A stretch of DNA of 63,351 nucleotides from Nocardia sp. BSTN01 (GCF_015354405.1 NZ_JADKYP010000044.1:1-63351); one strand, 5' to 3'. Numbered from the stretch's first letter, positions 1-7,804 are shown. Numbers and translations: made by a program. The notes: generated by a model not told the origin, from the sequence alone.

Positions 1-624
1 CATCACCACACCGGCGAGCGCGATGATCCACATCCACGACGCGGCCATCTCGCTGTAGAGCCGGCCGGTATCGCCGAGATGCAGGTTGCGGTGCAGCACA
101 TCGATCCAGGTGCGCAGGGGCAGCGCACCCGTGCTGCCGTAGACGACACTGTCGCCCACGGAGGTCGCGGTCGCCGGGTCGACGAAGACCGCGCGCCGCT
201 CGGATTCCCCGAGGCTCGGATCGGTGAAGATCACGCGCGTGGTGTCGCCCGCGTGCTGGGCCGGGTCGACCGCGACCAGCTTCAGCGTCGGTTCAGCGGC
301 CACACCCGCCGCGATCTGCTCCGACAGCGGCCGCGCCGGACCCGTCGAATCGACGTGCAGCAGGTCGCGATTCACGATCGACTCGATGCTGGGCGCGACC
401 GCGTACAGTGCCCCGGTCACCGCCGCGATCAGGATGAACGGCGCGACGAAGAGGCCGGCGTAGAAGTGCAGCCGCATGGCCAGCGCCTGTACGGCCCGCG
501 AGGGGCCCGACCGAGCGGGTCGCGACCGGTCCGAGCCGGGTGGTGATTCGTGCGCCGCGTCGGGCGGCGACTGCTCCGGCTGCGGCGGCTCGGTGCCCGC
601 GGCCGGAATATCGGTGATGCTCAC
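1..624 (-). CDS. PepSY-associated transmembrane protein (partial, runs off left edge)
   Basis: The reading frame stays open from the GTG at 624 to base 1, giving 208 residues of a longer protein. A proline-rich cytoplasmic start (residues 1-45) is followed by RLHFYAG and a hydrophobic span (about 54-78), the usual start of PepSY_TM proteins, then an extracytoplasmic PepSY-like part and the beginning of a second membrane span at the window edge. The start is supported by AGGAG about 8 bases upstream. PepSY_TM proteins are membrane proteins often found near iron or copper homeostasis genes; the exact role is unknown. The C-terminal half lies outside the window. Confidence 0.8.
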   Translation of the reverse strand, partial: MSITDIPAAGTEPPQPEQSPPDAAHESPPGSDRSRPARSGPSRAVQALAMRLHFYAGLFVAPFILIAAVTGALYAVAPSIESIVNRDLLHVDSTGPARPLSEQIAAGVAAEPTLKLVAVDPAQHAGDTTRVIFTDPSLGESERRAVFVDPATATSVGDSVVYGSTGALPLRTWIDVLHRNLHLGDTGRLYSEMAASWMWIIALAGVVM

Positions 625-1015
625 TGGTAGTGCTCCTGTTTCGAGGGCACCCACATTGTTGTGCGCGACATCGCCTCGCCGGAGTCCGGCCGACCGCACC
701 GGCTGAGATGAATCAGCTGCGGTGCCACCGGATCGGCCGCGCGTGGTCCTGGAGTTCCGCCGCACTGGGACTGTGGCGGTACTGCGGGCCGCGGGCCATC
801 GGCAGTGCGCTGCCGGCCGCTGACGCGTTGCGCGCACCGGCGCCGTTCGGAGGCGCCGAATCAGCGCGGGCCGACCGGGGATCGAAGGCGGCGTCGGAGC
901 CCGACGCCGGCGATCTGCTGCCCGGACCTGCGCGGCAAGCGCCCGAGACGGTGCACCGACCGTCCGAAACTCGGTGTCGGCGAGGATGATTCGCGAATGT
1001 GGGTGTTGAGATGTC
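625..1015. other. 391-bp intergenic stretch without a supported gene
   Basis: Several short frames are open here because of the high GC content, but none has a convincing start site, recognisable motif or expected codon pattern. The stretch presumably carries the promoter of the PepSY gene, which reads leftward from 624. I saw no strong hairpin or repeat in it. Confidence 0.4.
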
Positions 1016-1594
1016 TCAGCAGTACGCAGGGAGCGGCGGTCCGCGGGTGCGGAAGGTTTCGGTGGGGAAGATCCGCAGGATCACCCGGTCTCGGTGGACG
1101 CTGCGGGGAAGAATCGGTTCGTCGATCGCCGGGAGGCTCACCGGGATCGGCAGGACACGCGCGACCGCGGTACCGATCCGGTAGGCGGCCTCGGCGCCGA
1201 GAATGACGACGGCGGCGCAGACCGCGCCGACCAGGTGGGCAACCAGCATGGCCGGTGTCCACAGCGGCATATCGGGCATCTGCGCCATATCGGCCGACAT
1301 CACGAGGTGGCCGATCAGCTGGCCGCCCCACAGCGCCGTGACCAGTCCGACGGCGGTGGTACGCAGCGGTGCCAGCCCCGCGACGAGCGCGCCGACCACC
1401 GTGGAGGCGGCCACCAGCAGCATCAGCGTGCTGGACTGCACCGGCATCCCGCCCGCCGCCCAACCGTGCGCGGCGATCGACAGGGCTCCCGACACGGATC
1501 CGGCCGACGCGCCCCGCAACCGCGCCACCGCGGCCCGACGCGTACGCGTCGACACCTGGGCGCGGGCCGATACGCGGCCGGACGGGGGAAACAC
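1016..1594 (-). CDS. Small polytopic membrane protein with Met-rich loop
   Basis: The predicted protein has about 192 residues. After a basic N-terminus it shows at least three hydrophobic spans (cores LMLLVAASTVVGALVAG, VGLVTALWGGQLIGHLVM and MLVAHLVGAVCAAVVIL) and a basic tail. Between the second and third spans is a short Met-rich stretch, MSADMAQMPDMP, with a preceding His. Such Met/His loops are typical of copper-handling membrane proteins, and PepSY genes often sit in copper or heme clusters, so a metal role is possible (inference). The start is uncertain: no good ribosome-binding site is visible for the GTG at 1594, and the frame is open back to a TTG at 1627. Family not recognised. 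Confidence 0.55.
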   Translation of the reverse strand: MFPPSGRVSARAQVSTRTRRAAVARLRGASAGSVSGALSIAAHGWAAGGMPVQSSTLMLLVAASTVVGALVAGLAPLRTTAVGLVTALWGGQLIGHLVMSADMAQMPDMPLWTPAMLVAHLVGAVCAAVVILGAEAAYRIGTAVARVLPIPVSLPAIDEPILPRSVHRDRVILRIFPTETFRTRGPPLPAYC

Positions 1595-1679
1595 GAGCTG
1601 AATGATAGCTGACCGCTTCGAAGCCAATTCACAGATACGTCGAACTCATTCCGCGTGGAAGCTCCGCGGAAACGCCATC

Positions 1680-1704
1680 GGCCCGGGAGTCGCACTCCCG
1701 GGCC
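1680..1704 (-). terminator. Hairpin terminator downstream of the first acyl-CoA ligase
   Basis: An 11-bp perfect stem, GGCCCGGGAGT pairing with ACTCCCGGGCC around a 3-base loop, lies 18 bp past the ligase stop at 1722 in the direction of transcription. There is little U-tract, as is common for actinomycete terminators. Confidence 0.7.
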
Positions 1705-1721
1705 GATGCGTGCCGGACGAC

Positions 1722-3380
1722 TCAGTCGGCGGTGACGTCCATTTCCGTCAGCGGCTTGCGCAGCAGCTTGCCGGTGGCGTTGCGGGGCAGCTCGTCGAGG
1801 AAGATCACCTCGCGCGGCACCTTGTAGCGCGCCAGGTTCGCCTTGACGTAGTCCTTGATCTCCTGAGCGTCGCGGGTGGAATCGGGACCGGGAACGACGA
1901 AGGCGCGCAGGCGCTTGCCGAATTCCTTGTCGTCGACGCCGACGACCGCGGCCTCCTGCACGTCGGCGCGGTCGGCGATGAGGTGCTCGACCTCCTGCGG
2001 GAAGACGTTCTCGCCGCCGGAGACGATCATGTCGTCGTCGCGGCCGTCGATGAACAGCAGCCCGTTCTCGTCGAAGTGCCCGACGTCGCCGCTGGACATC
2101 ATGCCGTCGATGGTCTCTTTGGTGCGGCCGTCGGTGTAGGCCTTGAACGAGTGCGCGTTCTCGATGAAGATCGTGCCGGTGACGTTCGGTTCGGTGATGC
2201 GCTTGCGGTTCTCGTCGAACAGCGCCAGCCGGATGCCGAGCGGCGGACGGCCCGCGGTGCTCGGCGACTTGCGCAGATCCTCCGGGCTCGCGACGGTGAT
2301 CAGCGCGCATTCGGTGGAGCCGTACACGTTGTAGAGCACGTCACCGAAGTAGTCCAGGCTGCGCGTCACCACGTCCGGCGGAATCGCCGAGCCGGCGGCG
2401 AAGATCATCCGCAGCGAGGACATGTCGTACTTGGCGAGCGTCTCGGGCGGCAGGTCCAGCATGCGCTGCAACATGGTGGGCACCACCACCAGCGACTCCG
2501 CCTTGTACTTGTCGATGTTGGCGAGCGTCTTCTCCGGTTCGAAACGCCGCTGCTGGAAGATCATCCGGTTGCCCAGCGAGAGCCCGAGGGTGAACTGCGA
2601 CAGTCCGGTGGCGTGGAAGACCGGCGCCGCGACGACCATGGAACCGTTGCGCGGCAACGGAATTCGGTCCAGGAACTGCGCGGAGATGAACGGGCTCACC
2701 TTGTCGCGCGGCGCGCCCTTCGGGGTGCCCGTGGTGCCGGAGGTCAGGATGACCATGCCGCCCGGCTTCGCCGGCGCGGCCACCGCGTCGGGGGAGTGGC
2801 CCGCGCGCAGCGAATCCACGGTCGGGATCGCGGGATCGACGTTGTCGGACTCGTCCACCCAGGTCAGGATGCGGGGGATCTCGTCGGGGATGGCGCTCAT
2901 CAGGTCGAAGAACTCGCTGTCGTGCAGCACCAGTTTCACCTGCTCGCGCGTGGCGACGTCGGCGAACTGCGGCTTCGCGAAGCCGGTGTTCATCAACACC
3001 GCGCGCACACCGAGCTTGCCGGTGGCGGCCAGGCTCAGCACCATGCCGCGGTGGTCGCGCGCCAGCAGCGCCACCACATCACCCTCGCGCAGCCCGTGCG
3101 CCGCCAGGCCGCGCGCCAGCTGGTTGGACTGCTCGTTGACCTCGGCGAAGGTCAGCTCGCCCCGCTCGTCCAGCAGCGCCGCGGACTTCGGATTGGTCTT
3201 CGCGGCGTGCATGATCACGCCCGCGAAGGGTCCGAATTTGGTGACGTTGAGCGCCGAGCTGACCGCATGGTCCGGTCGCAGCGGGCTGAACAGCCCGCGT
3301 TTGCGCATGACGTTGACCCCCAGAGCCAGATCTCCGGCCTTTCGGAGGGCAGTGCTTGCTGACGGAAGGACAGCTGACAT
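1722..3380 (-). CDS. Fatty acyl-CoA ligase (FadD/AMP-binding family), copy A
   Basis: A 552-residue adenylate-forming enzyme that would activate a carboxylic acid with ATP and load it onto CoA. Visible core motifs are TSGTTGTPKG (P-loop-like A3), YGSTE (A5), SGDVGHFDENG (A7), GRDDDMIVSGGENV (A8 hinge) and NATGKLLRK with the catalytic C-terminal Lys (A10). The N-terminus has an extra 45-residue helical leader before the AMP-binding domain, as in mycobacterial FadD2/FadD12-type ligases. It is a close paralogue of the gene at 3525-5186; the pair is separated by 144 bp and co-oriented. Substrate chain length cannot be told from sequence. FadD12-like is my best guess, so no symbol is given. Confidence 0.9.
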   Translation of the reverse strand: MSAVLPSASTALRKAGDLALGVNVMRKRGLFSPLRPDHAVSSALNVTKFGPFAGVIMHAAKTNPKSAALLDERGELTFAEVNEQSNQLARGLAAHGLREGDVVALLARDHRGMVLSLAATGKLGVRAVLMNTGFAKPQFADVATREQVKLVLHDSEFFDLMSAIPDEIPRILTWVDESDNVDPAIPTVDSLRAGHSPDAVAAPAKPGGMVILTSGTTGTPKGAPRDKVSPFISAQFLDRIPLPRNGSMVVAAPVFHATGLSQFTLGLSLGNRMIFQQRRFEPEKTLANIDKYKAESLVVVPTMLQRMLDLPPETLAKYDMSSLRMIFAAGSAIPPDVVTRSLDYFGDVLYNVYGSTECALITVASPEDLRKSPSTAGRPPLGIRLALFDENRKRITEPNVTGTIFIENAHSFKAYTDGRTKETIDGMMSSGDVGHFDENGLLFIDGRDDDMIVSGGENVFPQEVEHLIADRADVQEAAVVGVDDKEFGKRLRAFVVPGPDSTRDAQEIKDYVKANLARYKVPREVIFLDELPRNATGKLLRKPLTEMDVTAD

Positions 3381-3524
3381 AGGTACAACCTTCCGCGGAT
3401 TCCGCCAGGCAGGCGGGACCGCAACATCGAGATCCAGTGCCTGCTAACCCTAGCAAGCAGGGGTGCGTGAATGTGGTTCGCGTCTCTGTAACCGACGGTA
3501 CCGTACAACTGGTCGGGTGACCGC

Positions 3525-5186
3525 TTAGGTGATCTGGTATTCCACCAATTCCCGGCGCAGCAGCTTGCCGGTGGCGTTACGCGGCAAATCGTCGAGGAAC
3601 ACCACGTCACGCGGCACTTTGTAGCGGGCGAGGGTGCCCTTGACGTAAGCCTTGATCTCGTCGGGATCCAGGGTGACACCCGGCTCGGGCACGACGAAAG
3701 CGCGCAGGCGCTTGCCGAATTCCACGTCGTCCACGCCGACCACCGCCGCGTCGAAGATGTCCGCCCGCTCCAGCAGCAGGTTCTCGACCTCCTGCGGGAA
3801 GACGTTCTCGCCGCCGGAGACGATCATGTCGTCGTCGCGGCCGTCGACGAACAGCAGTCCGTGTTCGTCGAAGTGGCCGACGTCGCCGGAGGACATATAG
3901 CCGTCGATGATCTGCTTGTGCCGTCCGTCGGTATACCCGCCGAACGGCGCGCCGGAGCGAATGAAGATGCGCCCCTTGACATTCGCGCCGTGTACGCGGT
4001 TGTCGTTCCCGTCGAACAGCACCACTTCGCATGTGATGGGCGCGCGGCCGGCGGTACCGGGAGCGATGGCCAGATCCGCCGGCTGGGCCACCGTCGCCAC
4101 CGCGCATTCGGTGGAGCCGTACAGGTTGTAGAGCACCGGGCCGAACGCCTCGGCGGCACGCACCGACAGCTCCGGAGACAGCGCCGAACCGGCCAACACG
4201 ATGGATTTCAGTGAGGACAGGTCGTAACGCTCGCGCACCGCCGGATCGAGTTCGACCATGCGATGCAGCATCGTCGGCACCGCTACCAGCAGGTCGACAT
4301 CGTGTTCGGCGATCAGGGCCAGGGTGCGCTCGGCGTCGAAGCGTCGCATCATCACCGTCGTCGCGCCGAGAGCGGTGGCGACCAGCCAGGTGGCCTGGCC
4401 GGTGCTGTGGAAGATCGGCGAGACGATGAGCATCGTGCCCTGCGGCGGGAACGGGATCCGATCCGCGATCTGCGCCGAGGAGATCGGCGAAACCGCCTCG
4501 CGGGGAGCGCCTTTCGGCAGGCCCGTGGTGCCGCTGGTGAGGATCACGAAGCCACCCGGCTTGGCCGGCAGCGGCAGCTCGTTCGGCGGGTGGGCGGCGA
4601 TCAGTTCCTCGATCGTTATTGCGCCCGTGGGCAATTCGGCGCCGTCGTCGACCCAGGTGATCACCCGCGGCAGTTCCGGCGGCAGCGCGTCGAGCAGGCC
4701 GACGAATTCGCTGTCGTGCAGCACCACCTTCACGTGCTCGCGTTCGCAGACCTGCGCGAACTGCGGTTTCGCGAAGCCGGTGTTCATCAGCGCCAGTCGC
4801 GCACCGGCCTTCCCGGCCGCCGCCATCGCCAGCAGCAGTCCGCGGTGATCGCGCGCGAGAATGCCGATCACTGTTCCTGCTTCGACACCGAGCGACTGCA
4901 ACCCGCGCGCCAGCCGCGTGGAATTGTCGTCGAGTTCGCGGAACGTCATACTGCCGTGCTCGTCGACCAGCGCCGTCCGCTGCGGCCACATCCGCGCGGC
5001 ATGGCGCACCATCGTCGCCTGCGGCCCGAGCCGGCGCCCCTCCTTCGCCGACAACACCGTCTCACCCAGATTGCGCGGATCGATGAACCCGCGCTCCCGC
5101 AGCACATTCAACGCCCGCACCGCCTCGGTCACCTCGACCGCCTTGCGCGCAACCCCGTGCAGAACCGACCCGATATCGACGCCCAC
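3525..5186 (-). CDS. Fatty acyl-CoA ligase (FadD/AMP-binding family), copy B
   Basis: A 553-residue adenylate-forming acyl-CoA ligase and tandem paralogue of the 1722-3380 gene. Motifs: TSGTTGLPKG, YGSTE, SGDVGHFDEHG, GRDDDMIVSGGENV and NATGKLLRR. Whole segments match copy A, including MNTGFAKPQFA and VLHDSEF. The frame is open further upstream to 5312, but GTG at 5186 is preceded by a perfect GGAGGT seven bases away and gives a length matching copy A. The gene is divergent from the nuclease-like gene at 5303, leaving a 116-bp shared promoter region. Tandem duplication and divergence of substrate range is the likely history (inference). Confidence 0.9.
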   Translation of the reverse strand: MGVDIGSVLHGVARKAVEVTEAVRALNVLRERGFIDPRNLGETVLSAKEGRRLGPQATMVRHAARMWPQRTALVDEHGSMTFRELDDNSTRLARGLQSLGVEAGTVIGILARDHRGLLLAMAAAGKAGARLALMNTGFAKPQFAQVCEREHVKVVLHDSEFVGLLDALPPELPRVITWVDDGAELPTGAITIEELIAAHPPNELPLPAKPGGFVILTSGTTGLPKGAPREAVSPISSAQIADRIPFPPQGTMLIVSPIFHSTGQATWLVATALGATTVMMRRFDAERTLALIAEHDVDLLVAVPTMLHRMVELDPAVRERYDLSSLKSIVLAGSALSPELSVRAAEAFGPVLYNLYGSTECAVATVAQPADLAIAPGTAGRAPITCEVVLFDGNDNRVHGANVKGRIFIRSGAPFGGYTDGRHKQIIDGYMSSGDVGHFDEHGLLFVDGRDDDMIVSGGENVFPQEVENLLLERADIFDAAVVGVDDVEFGKRLRAFVVPEPGVTLDPDEIKAYVKGTLARYKVPRDVVFLDDLPRNATGKLLRRELVEYQIT

Positions 5187-5302
5187 GTCAACCACCTCCA
5201 CACGACCCGACCGCGTGCTGGGGACGGTAGCAGCCGCAAGTGTGACGTGGTACACACTTCCGGTCAACAGCTGGCCTCGATTGTGGGTCCTACAATCCCC
5301 GC

Positions 5303-5803
5303 GTGGCAGCACCGGACGACTTCAGCGATCGCACGGCTCGCACCGCTGAGCTGGTTACCCGATTGCACGAGATCGTCGCGGAACTCGAGGTACTGCACAA
5401 CGGGCGGAAGTTCACACCCGATGGTCACCTCGTAGGCTCGATCGCCGAGGCTCTGTTCGATATCACTTTGCAGCCACCATCGACCGCCGGACATGACGCT
5501 GTCGCCGGGGACGGTCGCGCGGTCGAAATCAAAGGGACGTACGGCCGGGCGGCGGTCGCGATCCGGATGACATCGCACGCCGCCGCCGAGGCATTGATCG
5601 TATTGGCCCTCTCGCGGGACCCCGCTGTGCCGCACGAGGTGGTCTACAACGGTCCGCTGCGTACAGTTGCCGGCGCGATCGGACGGCCTGGATCGAATGG
5701 CCAGGCACGACTTTCACTGAACCGGTTGCGAACAATGAACGGCACTGTGCCCTCCGGAGAGCGAATACCTCACCGCCGCAGGAATATCGACGCCGATGAG
5801 TGA
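5303..5803 (+). CDS. DUF6998-like protein with restriction-endonuclease-type motif
   Basis: A 166-residue cytoplasmic protein starting at GTG. The N-terminal half is helical (about 1-45); then GSIAEALFDI and the pair GHDA...VEIKGTYG resemble the D-x(n)-ExK core of PD-(D/E)XK nuclease folds as found in DUF6998 proteins. The C-terminal 40 residues (RLRTMNGTVPSGERIPHRRR) are basic. No methylase, specificity subunit or other defence gene lies nearby, so it is an orphan. Function is inferred from the motif only; a repurposed, non-cutting fold is possible. The start rests on position and family length, as no strong ribosome-binding site is visible. Confidence 0.65.
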   Translation: MAAPDDFSDRTARTAELVTRLHEIVAELEVLHNGRKFTPDGHLVGSIAEALFDITLQPPSTAGHDAVAGDGRAVEIKGTYGRAAVAIRMTSHAAAEALIVLALSRDPAVPHEVVYNGPLRTVAGAIGRPGSNGQARLSLNRLRTMNGTVPSGERIPHRRRNIDADE

Positions 5804-5915
5804 TTCGGCAGCACGCGACGAACGACGATTCGGTTCCGGCGAGACCGCGAATTCCGCTGCCGATTCGGCCGATCAAGACCTGAGCGTAAGCACGAAAAGC
5901 CGGTGCGGGTCGTGA
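5796..5915 (+). CDS. Possible 39-residue ORF overlapping the nuclease-like gene
   Basis: An ATG overlaps the stop of the preceding gene by 8 bases and has GCAGGAA about 10 bases upstream. The 39-residue product is Ser/Asp/Ala-rich and hydrophilic, with no known motif. Its stop lies inside the terminator hairpin, which argues against a conserved gene. It may be only a chance frame. Confidence 0.2.
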   Translation: MSDSAARDERRFGSGETANSAADSADQDLSVSTKSRCGS

Positions 5916-5960
5916 ACCCACACCGGCTTTTCGTTGTCCCGCGACCTACTTCAGCTGTGC
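5893..5960. repeat. Copy 1 of a terminator plus dehydrogenase-tail duplication
   Basis: This segment aligns with 6462-6534: hairpin, the linker around TTTTCGTTGTCCCGC, then CTACTTCAGCTG, which on the minus strand reads as a Q-L-K-stop tail, as at the end of the acyl-CoA dehydrogenase at 6520. On the minus strand only about 20 codons remain open before a stop, so the upstream body of any dehydrogenase copy has been lost. Confidence 0.6.
5895..5931. terminator. Strong hairpin terminator after the nuclease-like gene
   Basis: An 11-bp stem (AAAAGCCGGTG with CACCGGCTTTT) with further partial pairing inside. It has a T-rich end on both strands and can act bidirectionally. It resembles the hairpin at 6468-6503. 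Confidence 0.8.
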
Positions 5961-6011
5961 GGCCTCCGCCTGCCCGTTATGGCCTGCCCTTCTCGCGTAG
6001 AGGCTCCGGGG
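5946..6011 (-). pseudogene. Relic of an acyl-CoA dehydrogenase 3' end
   Basis: The minus strand encodes a short in-frame tail ending AEAAQLK-stop, comparable with LSSAQLK-stop at the end of the intact dehydrogenase at 6520-7758. It lies at the same distance from a matching hairpin. Upstream the frame closes after about 21 codons. Resemblance beyond the last seven residues is not visible, so the relic is inferred mainly from the shared flanking DNA. Confidence 0.4.
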
Positions 6012-6274
6012 TCAAGGGTCGGCGGATGCCCATTACGTAGTGACGGGTGGTGCCCTCGAGGCTGGAGGGGCGCGGGAAGACAATGCAGGCCGACACCACC
6101 AGGGTCACGTGGCCGATGGACACGCATATCGGCAGAGGATCGTAGAGCTGTCCGGCGTTCGGTATTGGTCTTCTGACCAGCAGAGATGCGGGATGTGCGC
6201 GTAACGATGCCTGGTGCAGACTCCGATGATTCAAGTGGGGGCAAAAAGAATCCATTTTGAAGGAGATGAGGACA
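6012..6274. other. Unassigned interval before the 30-residue peptide gene
   Basis: About 260 bp between the dehydrogenase relic and the peptide start. Minus-strand frames are open, but none has a recognisable product or good start. The last 40 bp are unusually A-rich for this genome (GGGGGCAAAAAGAATCC) and lead into the peptide's ribosome-binding site, so a promoter here is plausible. Confidence 0.35.
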
Positions 6275-6367
6275 ATGGGTTCATTCGGACTCGACCTGGG
6301 TGTCGGATTCACTGCGGCTGTGAAGTGGATCGAGCTGATGTTCGGCATCGATCTTGGCGTCCACTGA
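6275..6367 (+). CDS. 30-residue amphipathic peptide with duplicated heptapeptide
   Basis: An ATG preceded by AAGGAGATGAGGACA (strong ribosome-binding site) opens a 30-codon frame. The product begins MGSFGLDLGV and ends FGIDLGVH, so FG(L/I)DLGV occurs at residues 4-10 and 23-29, flanking the helix-prone core GFTAAVKWIELM. The two heptapeptides use different codons at most positions, which suggests the protein sequence is being kept. A perfect hairpin follows the stop. No signal peptide or processing site is evident. It could be a secreted or cell-wall amphipathic peptide similar in style to corynebacterial PorA/PorH, a small toxin, or a regulatory peptide; none of these is established. Confidence 0.6.
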   Translation: MGSFGLDLGVGFTAAVKWIELMFGIDLGVH

Positions 6368-6386
6368 CGGCTCGTCACAGGCCATT

Positions 6387-6415
6387 GACCGCCGGTCGAG
6401 CGACTGCCGGCGGTC
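6387..6415 (+). terminator. Hairpin terminator of the 30-residue peptide gene
   Basis: A perfect 9-bp stem, GACCGCCGG with CCGGCGGTC, starts 20 bp after the peptide stop. AGTCCTTT follows directly. Confidence 0.7.
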
Positions 6416-6461
6416 AGTCCTTTGAGGCGGGCGCTCTCCTTCGGAACAGCGTGTCCGGGAA

Positions 6462-6534
6462 CGAAAGAACCGGTGCGAGTCACGAAGCGGACCCTCACCG
6501 GTTTTCCGTTCTCCCGCAACTACTTCAGCTGCGC
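6462..6534. repeat. Copy 2 of the terminator plus dehydrogenase-tail duplication
   Basis: Matches 5893-5960 in order and spacing: hairpin, then TTTTCCGTTCTCCCGC, then CTACTTCAGCTGCGC, the end of the intact acyl-CoA dehydrogenase. The hairpin loop differs in length from copy 1, so this is an old divergent duplication. Confidence 0.6.
6468..6503 (-). terminator. Terminator of the fadE24-fadE23 transcript
   Basis: An 8-bp stem, AACCGGTG with CACCGGTT, lies 17 bp past the dehydrogenase stop. On the transcribed strand it is followed by CTTTCGTT. Confidence 0.7.
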
Positions 6535-7758
6535 ACTGCTCAGTTCCAGCACGCGCCGGGCCACGATCAGCTGCTGAATCTGCTGGGTGCCTTCGAAGAT
6601 GTCGAGGATCTTCGAGTCGCGGCTCCACTTCTCCAGCAGGGTGCGCTGGGAGTAGCCCACCGCGCCGGCGAGTTCGACGGCCTTCAAGGTGACGTCGGTG
6701 CCCATGCGGCCGGCCTTGGCCTTGGACATGGAGGCTTCGAGGGAGTTGGGCTTCTTGTTGTCGGCCATCCACGCCGCGCGCAGGGCGAGCAGGTAGGCGG
6801 CTTCCCAATCCGATTCCATCCGAAGGAATTCCGCGGCGGCGGCGGTCTGGTTGTTGGCGGGGATGTCGTAGGAGATCTCCACGCCGGACTCCTCGAGGAT
6901 GGTACGCAGTTCCTCGAGGGCGGCGCGGCCGACGCCGATGGCCATCGCGGCCACCAGCGGGCGGGTGTTGTCGAAGGTCTGCATGACCCCGGCAAAACCC
7001 TTCTCCACGTTGACTTCCGGGCTGCCGAGGATGTTGTCGGCCGGAATGCGGCAGTCCTCGAGGCGCAGTTCGGCGGTGTCGGAGGCCTTGATGCCGAGCT
7101 TGTGCTCGAGGCGAGCGACGGTGAGGCCCTTGGCATCTCGCGGCACCACGAACGACTTGATGGCCGCGCGGCCCTTGGACTTGTCGACCGAGGCCCACAC
7201 CACGATGTGGGTGGCGCGGGAGCCGGCGGTCACGAAGATCTTGGTGCCGTTGAGAACCCACTCGTCACCGTCGAGCACCGCGGTGGTCGACACGGCCGCG
7301 GAGTCCGAACCGAAGGACGGTTCGGTGATGGCCATCGCCGCCCACACCTTGCCGAAACGCTCGAGCTGTTCGTCGGTGGCGACCGCGGCGATGGCCGCGT
7401 TGCCGAGCCCCTGATAGGGGATCGACAGCATCAAACCGACGTCGCCCCAGCAGGTTTCGAGCGCATTGAGCAGTGCGGACATGTTGCCGCCGTTGCTGTT
7501 GCCGAGCAGTTCGGTGGAGTGGCTGTCGGCGGCCTCCGCACCGGATTTGGCCTTGCGGCCGCCGGTGGCGCCGGAGATGTCCTGGGTGCCGGAGTCGGCC
7601 AGGCCCTCCACCATGGCGGCCATGGTGTCGAGCTCCACCGGGTACTCGTGCTCGGCCAGGTCGTATTTGCGCGAGATGGGGCGGAAGATCTCGGCGGCGA
7701 CCTGGTGGGCCTGGTTGGCGCTGGCCCGCAGCTTCTTGGGGAGTTCGAGATTGATCAT
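6520..7758 (-). CDS. fadE23: Acyl-CoA dehydrogenase, FadE23 type
   Basis: A 412-residue flavin-dependent acyl-CoA dehydrogenase for alpha,beta-dehydrogenation of an acyl-CoA. Family signatures: AITEPSFGSDSAA (FAD/substrate loop), WVLNGTKIFVTAG, and the C-terminal YSQRTLLEKWSRDSKILDIFEGTQQIQQLIVARRVL. A 46-bp gap separates it from the upstream dehydrogenase at 7805, so they are likely one operon. Mycobacteria carry the same pair, FadE23 (about 400 residues) and FadE24, next to the HisN-type phosphatase, which is the basis of the name. Paired FadE proteins often form heteromeric enzymes, suggesting the two products act together (inference). ATG at 7758 follows GGAGACATTC. Confidence 0.88.
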   Translation of the reverse strand: MINLELPKKLRASANQAHQVAAEIFRPISRKYDLAEHEYPVELDTMAAMVEGLADSGTQDISGATGGRKAKSGAEAADSHSTELLGNSNGGNMSALLNALETCWGDVGLMLSIPYQGLGNAAIAAVATDEQLERFGKVWAAMAITEPSFGSDSAAVSTTAVLDGDEWVLNGTKIFVTAGSRATHIVVWASVDKSKGRAAIKSFVVPRDAKGLTVARLEHKLGIKASDTAELRLEDCRIPADNILGSPEVNVEKGFAGVMQTFDNTRPLVAAMAIGVGRAALEELRTILEESGVEISYDIPANNQTAAAAEFLRMESDWEAAYLLALRAAWMADNKKPNSLEASMSKAKAGRMGTDVTLKAVELAGAVGYSQRTLLEKWSRDSKILDIFEGTQQIQQLIVARRVLELSSAQLK

Positions 7759-7804
7759 CGGAATGTCTCCATCAATACGGTTCAGGGGGTCGAGGAGACC
7801 CGGA

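Noticed and set aside
1602-3362. A 586-codon plus-strand open frame opposite the first acyl-CoA ligase
   Set aside because: Rich in Arg, Val, Gln and His, no family features, and lies exactly antisense to a clear ligase; a GC-frame shadow.
5951-6244. Minus-strand frames of about 97 and 180 codons upstream of fadE23
   Set aside because: No recognisable motif, poor starts, and overlap with the peptide gene and terminators; unlikely to be real.
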